This document shows positions 40,950 through 49,138 of a stretch of 64,000 bases of DNA, in pieces; within the stretch, counting starts at the first letter, position 1; every line of letters begins with the position of its first letter. This DNA comes from CBDCFV01 sp963664625. Its GTDB lineage: Bacteria; Chloroflexota; Dehalococcoidia; Lucifugimonadales; UBA3495. The notes beneath the pieces are model-generated. The model was not told the origin of the DNA, did not search any database, and saw nothing but the letters and a program-made list of their open reading frames with translations. The position numbers and the translations under genes are program-made. The DNA is taken from NCBI GenBank assembly GCA_963664625.1, contig OY761541.1, forward strand, positions 3,534,001 through 3,598,000. Reading direction: 5' to 3'.

Positions 40950-41714
40950 ATGACCGTAAACCTGAGCCTGGACGGGCAAGTGGCCATAGTCACCGGGGCG
41001 GCCCAAGGGATCGGCAGAGGAATAGCCCTTGTCCTGGCCGAAGCCGGCGCCCGCATTGTCATCGGGGATATTCAGGACGCCGACTCTACAGTGGAAGAAA
41101 TACGCCGCGGAGGCGGCGAAGCGGTTGCCACTATCATGGATACCAGCAATCCCCAGGATGCCAACTCTCTCATTGACTTGGCTTTAACAGAATATGGACG
41201 TCTGGACGTTCTGGTGAACAACGCCGGCATTGACGCACCCCGGGGATATGCGTGGGACCTTCCCGACGATGAATGGCAGAGGACCATAGATGTCAACCTG
41301 AGCGGCGTGTTCTATTGCTCCAAGGCTGCTCTGGGACCAATGTTGAAGGCCGGCAGTGGGTGCATCATCAACATCAGTTCTCAGGCGGCAAGAGTCGCAA
41401 GCGGCCCGGACGGGTCCCCCGCCTACAACGCCAGCAAGGCGGGACTTATCGGCCTGACGGTTGGCTTTTCCGCTCAAGTGGCGGACCGGGGCGTGAGGGT
41501 CAACGCGATAATGCCGGCGCTGGTCGAGTCCAGGGACTTTGGCTGGTCCCCCGAGGAACGAGATGCCTTGGAACGACTGTATCCTCTGGGCATTGGCAAG
41601 CCAAGCGATATTGGCCAAGCCGTTCTTTACCTGGCCAGTCCGCTCGCCGGTTGGGTTTCCGGGACGGCGCTCCAGGTTACCGGCGGGTATCAGCGGACCG
41701 GCCCCTGGCTCTAG
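40950..41714 (+). CDS. SDR family oxidoreductase (FabG/3-oxoacyl reductase-like)
   Basis: This 254-residue classical SDR has GQVAIVTGAAQGIGRGIALVLAEAGARIVIGD (TGxxxGxG), NNAGID, catalytic Ser in INISSQAARVA and Tyr-x3-Lys in YNASKAG, ending VSGTALQVTGGYQRTGPW. GGAGG lies 10 nt before ATG 40950. The substrate is not deducible; it may act on hydroxy intermediates of the nearby catabolic genes (inference). Confidence 0.9.
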   Translation: MTVNLSLDGQVAIVTGAAQGIGRGIALVLAEAGARIVIGDIQDADSTVEEIRRGGGEAVATIMDTSNPQDANSLIDLALTEYGRLDVLVNNAGIDAPRGYAWDLPDDEWQRTIDVNLSGVFYCSKAALGPMLKAGSGCIINISSQAARVASGPDGSPAYNASKAGLIGLTVGFSAQVADRGVRVNAIMPALVESRDFGWSPEERDALERLYPLGIGKPSDIGQAVLYLASPLAGWVSGTALQVTGGYQRTGPWL

Positions 41715-41754
41715 CGCTTTCATAAGACAAAGCCGGCATGACCAGCATGTTATG

Positions 41755-41783
41755 TTGACCGCTTGAGCCATGCTGGGTTAGAT
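41755..41783 (+). promoter_or_regulatory. Sigma-70-like promoter for the alpha/beta hydrolase
   Basis: TTGACC and TTAGAT are separated by exactly 17 bp, and the -10 box ends 31 nt before ATG 41815. It lies just after the SDR stop. Confidence 0.45.
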
Positions 41784-41814
41784 TCAACGCAATTCACTTA
41801 TGGAGGAACTCGCC

Positions 41815-42570
41815 ATGCCGTTCTACGAAAGAGGCGCTACCCGCATCTACTACGAAGAAGTGGGTTCGGGGTTCCCATTGATGATTATTCCGGGCGGCGG
41901 ACTCAATTCCAGCTTGGCAACCTTGAAGTCGCCCTTCAACCCGATGGAGACCTACAAAGACGACTTCCGATGCATCGCCGCAGACTTGCGCAATGCTAAT
42001 GGAGGCCAGTCCACCGGCCCGCTGGAGATCGACCGTCCCTGGGACGCCTACTCCGAGGACCAACTTGGGCTTATGGACCACTTGGGCATCAAGGAGTTTC
42101 TGGTGATGGGCTTCTGCATCGGCGGGCCGCTGGTCCACAACCTGCTCAGGCTGGCCCAGGACCGCATTGTGGCGGCGGCGTTGATGCAACCCAGCGGGTT
42201 CAACCCGGAGGCGCCGGATATTTTCTACCAGAACAACATAACCGGATGGGGGCCGCCCCTGTGCGAGAAGCGTCCCGAAATCACCATGGACATGGTGCAT
42301 GACTTTCTCACCAGCATGTACACCAACCGGGCCGACTTCGTTTTCACCGTATCCCGCGACTTCGTGCGCTCCCTGCAAACACCGCTATTGATAGCGCCCG
42401 ACAACATACCGGCACACCCATACGAGCGCGCGATGGAGGTTGCCGACCTGGCCCCCAACTCCGAAGTAACCATTTTCCCTTGGAAAGACACCCAGGATCA
42501 CATCGACGAGGTCGTGGCCCACGCCCGCCGATTCCTGAAGGCCCACCAACCGGCGACGGCGACCGCCTGA
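41815..42570 (+). CDS. Alpha/beta hydrolase with Cys at the nucleophile elbow
   Basis: This 251-residue protein begins MPFYERGATRIYYEEVGSGFPLMIIPGGG. The elbow is VMGFCIGGPLVHN, with Cys in place of Ser in GxSxG, as in dienelactone hydrolase (GFCxGG). A late His in DTQDHIDEVVAH could complete the triad. The ATG at 41815 follows GGAGG by 8 nt. Its reaction is unknown; a dienelactone- or thioester-type hydrolase is possible. Confidence 0.82.
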   Translation: MPFYERGATRIYYEEVGSGFPLMIIPGGGLNSSLATLKSPFNPMETYKDDFRCIAADLRNANGGQSTGPLEIDRPWDAYSEDQLGLMDHLGIKEFLVMGFCIGGPLVHNLLRLAQDRIVAAALMQPSGFNPEAPDIFYQNNITGWGPPLCEKRPEITMDMVHDFLTSMYTNRADFVFTVSRDFVRSLQTPLLIAPDNIPAHPYERAMEVADLAPNSEVTIFPWKDTQDHIDEVVAHARRFLKAHQPATATA

Positions 42571-42592
42571 AGACTCAGGGCCGCGATTTTCT

Positions 42593-43018
42593 TTGCCTGA
42601 CAGACAGCCTTTCTATAAGCGTTGGTGGGAATGGTTGAAAGCCACGTTCCAAGATGATGGCCGATGGCTTCGGTTTCTTGGAACGGTTACAGGCTTAACC
42701 TTTACAGCAACTGCTATCAGCCTTGTGGTATATTGTAGAGGATTTGTCAGCCTTTCCAACGTCGCTGATATTGTCAGCGTTTCGGTTGGAGCAGGTATAC
42801 TAGCTGCTACCTTCGTAGACATATTCGGACTTGTAGCGATGCTAACGTTTATAATACGCGAGATTTTCCGTGACCAAGGCCGCGAGCAAGGCCGTGAGCA
42901 AGGCCGTGAGCAAGGTCGTCAAGAACAGAATGCCAAGTGGATAGCTTGGAACGAAAGGCGGCTAGAGGCCGATAGGCTGGGCAAAGAATTTACCGAACCA
43001 CCGCCAGCCCAAAACTGA
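42593..43018 (+). CDS. Small membrane protein with REQG repeat helix
   Basis: This 141-residue protein has a cytoplasmic aromatic N-terminus (PFYKRWWEWLKATFQDDGRWLRF) and two TM segments: FLGTVTGLTFTATAISLVVYC and VSVSVGAGILAATFVDIFGLVAMLTFII. Its charged tail holds four near-perfect copies of a 12-bp unit (42881-42928) encoding D/E-Q-G-R. The layout parallels the gene at 36398. The TTG start has no clear ribosome-binding site, so the first codons are uncertain. The function is unknown. Confidence 0.62.
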   Translation: MPDRQPFYKRWWEWLKATFQDDGRWLRFLGTVTGLTFTATAISLVVYCRGFVSLSNVADIVSVSVGAGILAATFVDIFGLVAMLTFIIREIFRDQGREQGREQGREQGRQEQNAKWIAWNERRLEADRLGKEFTEPPPAQN

Positions 43019-43039
43019 CCATCACTAACTAACACCACG

Positions 43040-43075
43040 AAGGGCAGACATTGATGGTCTGCCCTTTACTTTTGG
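43040..43075 (+). terminator. Rho-independent terminator
   Basis: AAGGGCAGAC-ATTGATG-GTCTGCCCTT forms a 10-bp stem and is followed by TACTTTT. It closes the plus-strand unit ending with the small membrane protein. Confidence 0.8.
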
Positions 43076-43145
43076 CAATAGGATTTCGAGGGTTGGGTCT
43101 AAGGCCGGGGACTCAAGTTGATAATTCCCTCTGGAAATTGTCGCC

Positions 43146-44243
43146 TCAGGCGACCGGCAACTCGCTGCCGGTGTCGGACGCCTGCTTGAGGGTATCTATG
43201 AAGCGGTGCAGGTCAACAGCCGTATCGAAGGTCGGCGCGCGGTTCCGCCCGCTCCGCACCGCCTCGGCGAACAGGGCGTACATCTGCCCTATGTTGAAGG
43301 GGTCTCCTTTCGGGAAGTCGGATGGCACATAAACGAAACGCTCGGGAATGTCCAGGTCCTGTAATTCATGGCTTCCCTGTGCGCCCTGCACCCGCAGCAT
43401 CTCGCCGCGCTGGGACGAGACGCTGCCCGTGGCGACCAGCGTTCCCTCGTGCCCGTAGATTTCCATTCGAAAGCCGCTGCCGGCCCAGGGGACGGCCCCA
43501 ACGTGGACGGACGCCGCCGCGCCACTCCGCAACTGCCCGCTGACCCGAACGTTGTCCGGGGATGTAACCTCCACGAACTGCTCGGTGTCGGTCTCGTACC
43601 ATTGCTGCGCTTGGGTGCTGACCATGCAGGCCACGCGGGCGAAGTCGCCGACCACGAAGCGGAGGGCGTCGATGACGTGGCCGTTGGCGATGGTCAGGGT
43701 GTGGGCGCCCTGGTTGACGTCGCGCTGCCAAGTGCCGCTGGAATGGCGTTCCAGCCTGCCGTCGCGCATGGTGGTCACAGAACAAGAGAGCACCTCGCCC
43801 ACATAGCCGGCCTCGATTTGTTCCTTGATAAACAGCAATGCCGGACTGACCCGCGATTGCAGACCCACCGCGGTCTGCACGCCCTTGTCACGGGCCAGGG
43901 CCGCGAGTTCCTCGGCCTCGGTGGTGGTGCGTCCCAGAGGCCACTCGGTGAAGACATGCTTGCCGGCCTCGATGGCAGCCTTCGTCGGCCCATAGTGAGA
44001 GGGCACCCGCACGACCACGGCCACTCCGTCAATCTCAGGCGACGCTGCCATTTCCCGGAAATCGTGGAAAGCCAACTTTGCTCCGAAGGCTTGGCGAGCC
44101 TCCTCAGCACTCTCGGGCCGAGTGGTGCACACCGCGGTAAACTCTACGTCCGGGCTGGCCAGCAGCGCCGGGAAGTGGGACTGGGAGGCCCAAGTCGAGT
44201 TTACGTTGGCGCCCACAAATCCCAAGCGTAATTTGTTTGACAT
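43146..44243 (-). CDS. Gfo/Idh/MocA family oxidoreductase
   Basis: This 365-residue NAD(P)-dependent dehydrogenase starts KLRLGFVGANVNSTWASQSHFPALLASPDVEFTAVCTTRPESAEEARQAFG. FTEWPLGRTTTEAEELAALA and VGLQSRVSPALLFIKEQI follow, in place of the usual EKP motif (EWP here). The C-terminal beta domain is complete. Family members act on sugars, inositols or other polyols. ATG 44243 has AAGGAG 9 nt upstream; the longer frame runs into a MITE. The gene is divergent from the LLM gene at 44587. Confidence 0.87.
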   Translation of the reverse strand: MSNKLRLGFVGANVNSTWASQSHFPALLASPDVEFTAVCTTRPESAEEARQAFGAKLAFHDFREMAASPEIDGVAVVVRVPSHYGPTKAAIEAGKHVFTEWPLGRTTTEAEELAALARDKGVQTAVGLQSRVSPALLFIKEQIEAGYVGEVLSCSVTTMRDGRLERHSSGTWQRDVNQGAHTLTIANGHVIDALRFVVGDFARVACMVSTQAQQWYETDTEQFVEVTSPDNVRVSGQLRSGAAASVHVGAVPWAGSGFRMEIYGHEGTLVATGSVSSQRGEMLRVQGAQGSHELQDLDIPERFVYVPSDFPKGDPFNIGQMYALFAEAVRSGRNRAPTFDTAVDLHRFIDTLKQASDTGSELPVA

Positions 44244-44336
44244 GACACATGCTCCTTGAAGTGACGTGACCGTGCTTATCCCTGTATGTGACGATGGACT
44301 TATCTTAACGATGCCTGTCAAGGTTCCTGATTTCCT

Positions 44337-44484
44337 GCAGGCCTTTTCATTTTCCGAATTGGGTTGCACAGTGTCCGTCATTCCCGCTTTCGCGGGAATC
44401 CACACCACTGCGTCCTATGCTTCCCGTAGCAAGACTACATAGATTCCCGCCTGCGCGGGAATGACGAGAGAATGAAAAGGCCCT
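44337..44484. mobile_element. MITE-like element, family 2 (copy A)
   Basis: About 148 bp are bounded by inverted ends AGGCCTTTTCATT (44339) and AATGAAAAGGCCT (44471). Inside are two dRS3-like hairpins, CATTCCCGCTTTCGCGGGAATC and GATTCCCGCCTGCGCGGGAATGACG. The 48 bp at 44437-44484 are identical, in reverse complement, to 49982-50029. It lies in the divergent promoter region of the Gfo/Idh and LLM genes. Confidence 0.8.
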
Positions 44485-44586
44485 GCTGCTTTACTGACGG
44501 TTGTGGACACAGGGTTTTCGTTGCCCATACAATGGCGATGCCGAATTGGACGTATTCCTCAATCAACGGCGAGCAGGGAGCGAGAC

Positions 44587-45738
44587 ATGAAATTCGGGTT
44601 TCACACGCAAATGGTCAACTGGCGCCATGAGTTGCCTCATTCGCAAGTGCTCGACAACCTTCGTGAGCAAGTAATGCTCTGCGAGGAGTTGGGCTTCGAC
44701 GCCGTGTGGCTGCCGGAGCACCACATGAATCCCGAGGGGTTCAGCAACTCGCCGAACCCGATCCTTTTCGCTGCCGACTTGGCCAGCCGCACCAACCGCA
44801 TAACCTTCGGGTTCGCTTGCATTACCGCCACTTTATGGCATCCCATCCGCCTCGCCGAGGATGTGGCACTGCTGGACCAGTTGACCAAGGGACGAGTGGA
44901 AGTGGGCTTCGGACGCGGGGGCAGGCCGGGTGAAAACATGACCTTCAACGTTGCAGCGGACCCGCGGGATGAAAGCCGGAACCGGGACCTGTTTACCGAG
45001 ACAATCGACACTGTCATAGAGGCGTGGACCAAGGATTTCTTCTCCCATGACGGGCAACACTACACCCTGCCGCCCAAGGACATCCCCCACCATCCTTGGA
45101 TGGTATCGGAAAAGCCATACGTTGAAGACGGCCAAGTGACCAAGATCAAGGTGGTGCCGAAGCCGTACCAGGAGCCTCATCCTCCCATCTGGTTGATGGT
45201 GACTTCGGAGCGGACGGCCCGCTTCGCGGCGGAACGCGGCTACAACGCCATGGCCGCGGGCACCCCAATCAAAACACTCAGTGATCACGTGGACATGTAT
45301 ACCGAGATCAGGTCGGAACTCGAACACCGGCAGATCATCAGGGGAGAGGGATGGGCAGCCTCGCGGCCGGTGCACGTGGCCCCCAGCATGGAAGAGGCCC
45401 GTAGCAACTTTGAGATTCCGGTCATCAGACAGCGCGAGTTTCAACGGCTCAACTCCCAGTTGCGGAACACTGCTCAGGCCACCGCGGCAAATGTGGAGCA
45501 ACGTTCCGGCGGCACACCGGAGTCCACCACGTTGCCGGAAATTACCTGGGAGTCTCTGCGCGAGCGCGAGATGCTGGCGGGGTCCCCCGAAGACGTGATC
45601 GAACAGATCCAGGAACTGCGAGAGGTGTGCGGCATCGAGTACGTCAGCGCGTTCATGGATGCCGGCGGAGTGCCTCACGACAAGGTAATGCGGTCAATCG
45701 AGCTATTCGGCACCAAGGTTATGCCGAAGTTCAGGTAA
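44587..45738 (+). CDS. LLM-class flavin-dependent oxidoreductase (long form)
   Basis: This 383-residue luciferase-like monooxygenase has MKFGFHTQMVNW, EELGFDAVWLPEHHMNPEG, RITFGFACITATLWHPIRLAEDVALLDQLTKGRVEVGFGRGGRPGE, PKPYQEPHPPIWLMVTSERTARFAAERGYNAMA and a C-terminal GSPEDVIEQIQELREVCGIEYVSAFMDAGG. ATG 44587 follows GGGAG. The pattern fits FMN-dependent alkanal/limonene-type groups more than the F420 dehydrogenases, but the cofactor is uncertain. The neighbouring MITE separates it from the Gfo/Idh gene. Confidence 0.88.
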   Translation: MKFGFHTQMVNWRHELPHSQVLDNLREQVMLCEELGFDAVWLPEHHMNPEGFSNSPNPILFAADLASRTNRITFGFACITATLWHPIRLAEDVALLDQLTKGRVEVGFGRGGRPGENMTFNVAADPRDESRNRDLFTETIDTVIEAWTKDFFSHDGQHYTLPPKDIPHHPWMVSEKPYVEDGQVTKIKVVPKPYQEPHPPIWLMVTSERTARFAAERGYNAMAAGTPIKTLSDHVDMYTEIRSELEHRQIIRGEGWAASRPVHVAPSMEEARSNFEIPVIRQREFQRLNSQLRNTAQATAANVEQRSGGTPESTTLPEITWESLREREMLAGSPEDVIEQIQELREVCGIEYVSAFMDAGGVPHDKVMRSIELFGTKVMPKFR

Positions 45739-45800
45739 GCAGGGAACGGACAGAGAGGCTACCGGAAGCATTGCAGGAAAGGGAAACCCATTTCCGGTGG

Positions 45801-47495
45801 TCAAGGCCCCGTGTACAAATCCGTGTCCGGGTGGAACTGGAACCATCCGAACCAGAACGCCATGTGGGTGGGTATCCGTGCCAGCGTCTCCGACTCGTCC
45901 GCCATGTTCACCAGAAACTCCTCGGTCACCTGCCATGTACCACCCTCGGTGTCGACTACCACGGACGGGATTCCGGGGTGAACGTCACCTTCGTCCGGCG
46001 CCAGCTTGAATGATCTCCCGCCGCGGTAATAGGCCCTCGCCCCCTCGCTTGCGTCCGATCCCAGCACCAATATTTCCTCGCCCCCGACCACGTCGTTGAC
46101 TATGCGGCTGTCCCGCAGCGCGATTGTCGAGTAGGCCTTGTAGCTGTCGTTAATCTGGACTCCCAGCACTATGTCCTTGGCATCAAGCCGGTGGTCCCGG
46201 TCAGGCACGGGGAACATCGTGTCCGGAGCGTTGAAGTAATCGTAGTAAATCGCCTGCGGGTCCTTCTCCGGCACGTAGAATTCAGCGGGATACACGCCCG
46301 TATCATTGTCCAGCACCGTAGTGCCGGGATGGAGCTCCAGCCACTCCTCCCATGTGGTGAGAAGGACTGCGAAGAAGTCCAGCTTTATGCCCGAGTCCCA
46401 CAACGGGCCTATGACCGGTTCGCCGGTGAACTGGTTCCAGAGCGAGTTGGTCAGGCGGTCGTACATTACCTTGTTGCTTCGGTACAACATCCCCGACGTG
46501 CCGAAGGTGGTTGGCTCTCCGTTGATCTTCGCGGAATACACGATTCCTGCGCCGCACAGGGTTCAATAAGCCAGGGCGATGGGTTCGCCCCCCAACACAT
46601 CGTTGGCCATCTCGTGGGCGTTCACGATACGCAATGGATATGCCCTGTGCTCTCCGTTGATGGACACCCCGAAGACCCGGTCGTCGGGATGCAGGTATTT
46701 TTGCTCGTCCGCCGAAACTACCGGGGCGTTTTGAAGGTCCGGGATTCCGTCGGGCCGGACGCCTCCCCACGCGATCTCGAATACGTTTATCCGCGAGCCG
46801 TCCGCCGCCGGAGCCAGGAACTCGCCGAACCTGGGGTCGATCAGGCTCATGAGGGTGCTCTTCCAGCGGACATAGTCATCGGGCGGGTTATATTCGTCGG
46901 CGCTCCTGCCCAGCCACTCCATCCACTCTTGCCAAGCGCTCCAGACGCCGCCGAATTTTTCGCCGGTTATGTCCGAGATGGCGGCCTCGGTGACTTTCAC
47001 CAGTTCCCACTCCTGGAAGAAGCGGAGCATCTCGATCATAACCGGGACCATCGACTTGTCATTGTTGGTTACGGCGAGAGCAATGGCCTTGCGAGAGTCG
47101 TCGGGATTGTGGTCCACGCCTGAGAAGAGGCGGAACATGTTCTCGGTGGAGTTGTAGTTCGCCGTGGCGGTGGATGGCTGCGTTGCGGTAGGCTCGAGCT
47201 GGGCCGGGGGCGGCGTCCGCTCCGGCGTTCCGGTTGGCGTCGGTGAAGGTGACGCCGTGATTGTTGGGACCAGTGCAGCCGTCGGAGCTTGGGTTGGAGT
47301 TGCCGTAGAAGTCACAAGCTGTGCCGGTGAAGTCGTTGCTACACTCTCGACCGTTCCGGTCGGTTCTTCCATACCAGAACACGCCAAGCCAACAACCACT
47401 ACAAGGCAAGCGGCCAGCACTCCCAAATGATGCAAGAGACCAGTCACAGGAGTTTTTCCAAGGACATCCCGACCTGGTGCTGACAGCCGCAGCAC
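45801..47495 (-). CDS. DUF3179 lipoprotein, candidate selenoprotein (in-frame TGA at 46563-46565)
   Basis: The frame runs 564 codons if TGA at 46563-46565 is read through. The N-terminal half has a lipoprotein signal (GVLAACLVVVVGLACSG), a Thr/Pro/Ala linker and the DUF3179 start VFGVSINGEHRAYPLRIVNAHEMANDVLGGEPIALAY. Then comes TGA, then TLCGAGIVYSAKINGEPTTFGTSGMLYRSNKVMYDRLTNSLWNQ. The family normally has YCxLCG here, so TGA replaces the first Cys of a CxxC. Both halves are in the same frame and intact to the end, with no other stop. A SECIS-like hairpin follows the TGA (separate entry). The alternative is a single nonsense change or base error (TGC to TGA). The start may be GTG 47495 or GTG 47447. 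Function of the domain is unknown; redox is suggested by the motif. Confidence 0.78.
46530..46551 (-). promoter_or_regulatory. Bacterial SECIS-like stem-loop
   Basis: The mRNA segment 12-33 nt after the TGA folds as CGC-(bulged A)-GGAAU, loop CGUGU, AUUCC-GCG. That is 8 base pairs with one bulge and a five-base loop containing GU. The distance from UGA to the loop (20 nt), the bulge and a loop GU are features of bacterial selenocysteine insertion elements. Confidence 0.6.
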
Positions 47496-47542
47496 CAGTT
47501 ATGCGTTATAGGCAAGGGTATAGAAACTCGGCGCATCTGGCT

Positions 47543-48607
47543 CTAAGGCCGGAACAGGGCCATGCACTTGTTGGAATTGAATACGTGGGTCTCAATATAG
47601 TCGAGAATCTCCGGTTTTCGGTCCAACTCCGCCATTGCGCCCAGCAAACAGGCCCAGTTGAGAAGTTCCTGCTGGCCTGCGGCTTCGACCTGGGGCGTGG
47701 AGACTCGGCCCCAGGCGTCGTAATCGCTGGCTTGGAGGGACTCGAACATGGCCCGGTCGGACTCAAGGTCCGGCCACAGGAAGTGGTTCTTCTCGGTCAG
47801 GAAGGCGTGCGACCAGCTTGACGACGCCACCAAGGCCACTCTCCAAGGGCTTTCTTGCAGGGCCCGTGCCGTCGCCGCCCCTACCTGCATACAACGTTTG
47901 AGGGAAGGGCCGGGCGGGTCCGGCTCCAGGAACTTGCCGTTCTCCTTGTGAGGCAGGATACCGCCGCGGTTGCTGATGACCTTGCTGCCGTAGCAGTTGA
48001 CGGCAAAGGGCACCACCGGTATTTCGAACCCCTTCCGGTCGTAGTCAAAGTACAGCAGGGTGTTCAAGACCGAGTGGGGCAAACCCGGGTCGTGCAGCGG
48101 CCGGTAGGCATAGGCCATGTCCACGCCCTGCTCTATCAACTTGGTGGTAAGCCAACGGGCTGCTTGGGGATGGCCCCGATATTTGAACACCTTGTCTGCC
48201 GGCTCGCCCCAAGCGTTGCGCTTGTTCGCCGCAAAGCCCTTCTTGAACGGAGTGGACTCCGAATCCTCATAGGCCAGGATACAGAAGGGAGGGATAATGT
48301 CCTCTCTGAAATTCTCGTACTGGTCGTCGCCAAATATCAGGACGAAGTCAGGCTCAAATGCCTGAATTTCATCGCTGATTACCCGGAAACTTTTCACCAA
48401 GCGTTCCCTGTGGAGGACAGCGGATGCGGCACCCTCGTCTTCGCCGTATTCCTCGCGCATGGCTTCCGGCCAGTTGGCCGGGTTCTTCATGTGCTTCGGG
48501 ACGCGCTCGTCCCGCGCCAGCGTTATGTTGATGGGGAACGCCTTCTCTTCATCGGCTACCAGCATCGGCGGATAGTGGGTTACGCCCACGCCTAATATCT
48601 CAGCCAT
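47543..48607 (-). CDS. LigB-type class III extradiol ring-cleavage dioxygenase-like protein
   Basis: This 354-residue protein starts ILGVGVTHYPPMLVADEEKAFP with the first metal-binding His near 11. FEPDFVLIFGDDQYENFREDIIPPFCI follows. Later come DMAYAYRPLHDPGLPHSVLNTLLYF (His residues), VVPFAVNCYG and VALVASSSWSHAFLTEKNHFLWPDLESDRAM, the usual LigB strand and His. LigB enzymes use non-haem Fe(II) to open catechol-type rings. It is longer than LigB itself (about 300). The ring-hydroxylating dioxygenase 2 kb away may supply its substrate (inference). Confidence 0.83.
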   Translation of the reverse strand: MAEILGVGVTHYPPMLVADEEKAFPINITLARDERVPKHMKNPANWPEAMREEYGEDEGAASAVLHRERLVKSFRVISDEIQAFEPDFVLIFGDDQYENFREDIIPPFCILAYEDSESTPFKKGFAANKRNAWGEPADKVFKYRGHPQAARWLTTKLIEQGVDMAYAYRPLHDPGLPHSVLNTLLYFDYDRKGFEIPVVPFAVNCYGSKVISNRGGILPHKENGKFLEPDPPGPSLKRCMQVGAATARALQESPWRVALVASSSWSHAFLTEKNHFLWPDLESDRAMFESLQASDYDAWGRVSTPQVEAAGQQELLNWACLLGAMAELDRKPEILDYIETHVFNSNKCMALFRP

Positions 48608-48639
48608 CTTGTCCTCCTGTTTCTGAGGGGGTTAGCACC

Positions 48640-48774
48640 GAGGGCAACCACAAGGGTTGCCCCTACCTGCCGAGGACTGTACCGTAGGGGTAGGGGCGTC
48701 CCTTGTGGACGCCCATATAGCATGAAACCACTACAAGCACGGCTACCCATCATTACAAAGATTTCGCACCGCTA
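48640..48774. mobile_element. MITE-like element, family 1 (second copy)
   Basis: It contains the facing arms GGGCAACCACAAGGGTTGCCCC and GGGGCGTCCCTTGTGGACGCCC. The end GGCTACCCATCATTACAAAG..GCACCGCTAG matches, in reverse complement, 30 of 35 positions at 14751-14785. The stop codon of the neighbouring aspartyl-protease gene lies in its last bases. Confidence 0.7.
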
Positions 48775-49128
48775 GTATCGTTTCGCGGTTGTTGGTATGA
48801 GACGTCCGGCCACGGGGTCCACTGCCAAGAGCGCTTCCTCCAGCGTTACTACCCCCAGCAAGCTGGGATCCCCTTCTTCCGCGAATATCACGAAAGTGTG
48901 AAACTCCTGTCCTTCCAGCCGTATGAGCGTTTCGCCTACATCCACCGGAGCGCTGCTCCCGTCTGCCAGTGTTGCCTGTACCGAACGTGTTACCGGCACT
49001 CCCAGCCGCTGAAGCAACTCCCTGGGCACCGCTGTAATGGTTGAGCCGGTATCCACCTCTACTTCCAGTTCCTCAAACCGCTGCCCGCCGGGGTCTCCCA
49101 CCCCTAATGTCACGGTCACTGTTCCCAT
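48772..49128 (-). CDS. Clan AA (retropepsin-like) aspartyl protease
   Basis: This is a 118-residue single-domain protease-fold protein with the catalytic EVDTGSTITAVPRELLQRLGV, the flap region ADGSSAPVDVGETLIRLEGQEF, and the family end SLLGVVTLEEALLAVDPVAGRLIPT. Such stand-alone proteins would dimerise to form the active site. They are frequent in Chloroflexota and Cyanobacteria, with unknown substrates. The stop codon is at the MITE boundary, and the SDR gene lies 10 nt upstream. Confidence 0.85.
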   Translation of the reverse strand: MGTVTVTLGVGDPGGQRFEELEVEVDTGSTITAVPRELLQRLGVPVTRSVQATLADGSSAPVDVGETLIRLEGQEFHTFVIFAEEGDPSLLGVVTLEEALLAVDPVAGRLIPTTAKRY

Positions 49129-49138
49129 CCCGATCCTC

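Noticed and set aside
46541..47495. DUF3179 gene split into two independent genes
   Set aside because: The two frames are in phase, the second has no start or ribosome-binding site of its own, and the domain continues across the TGA.
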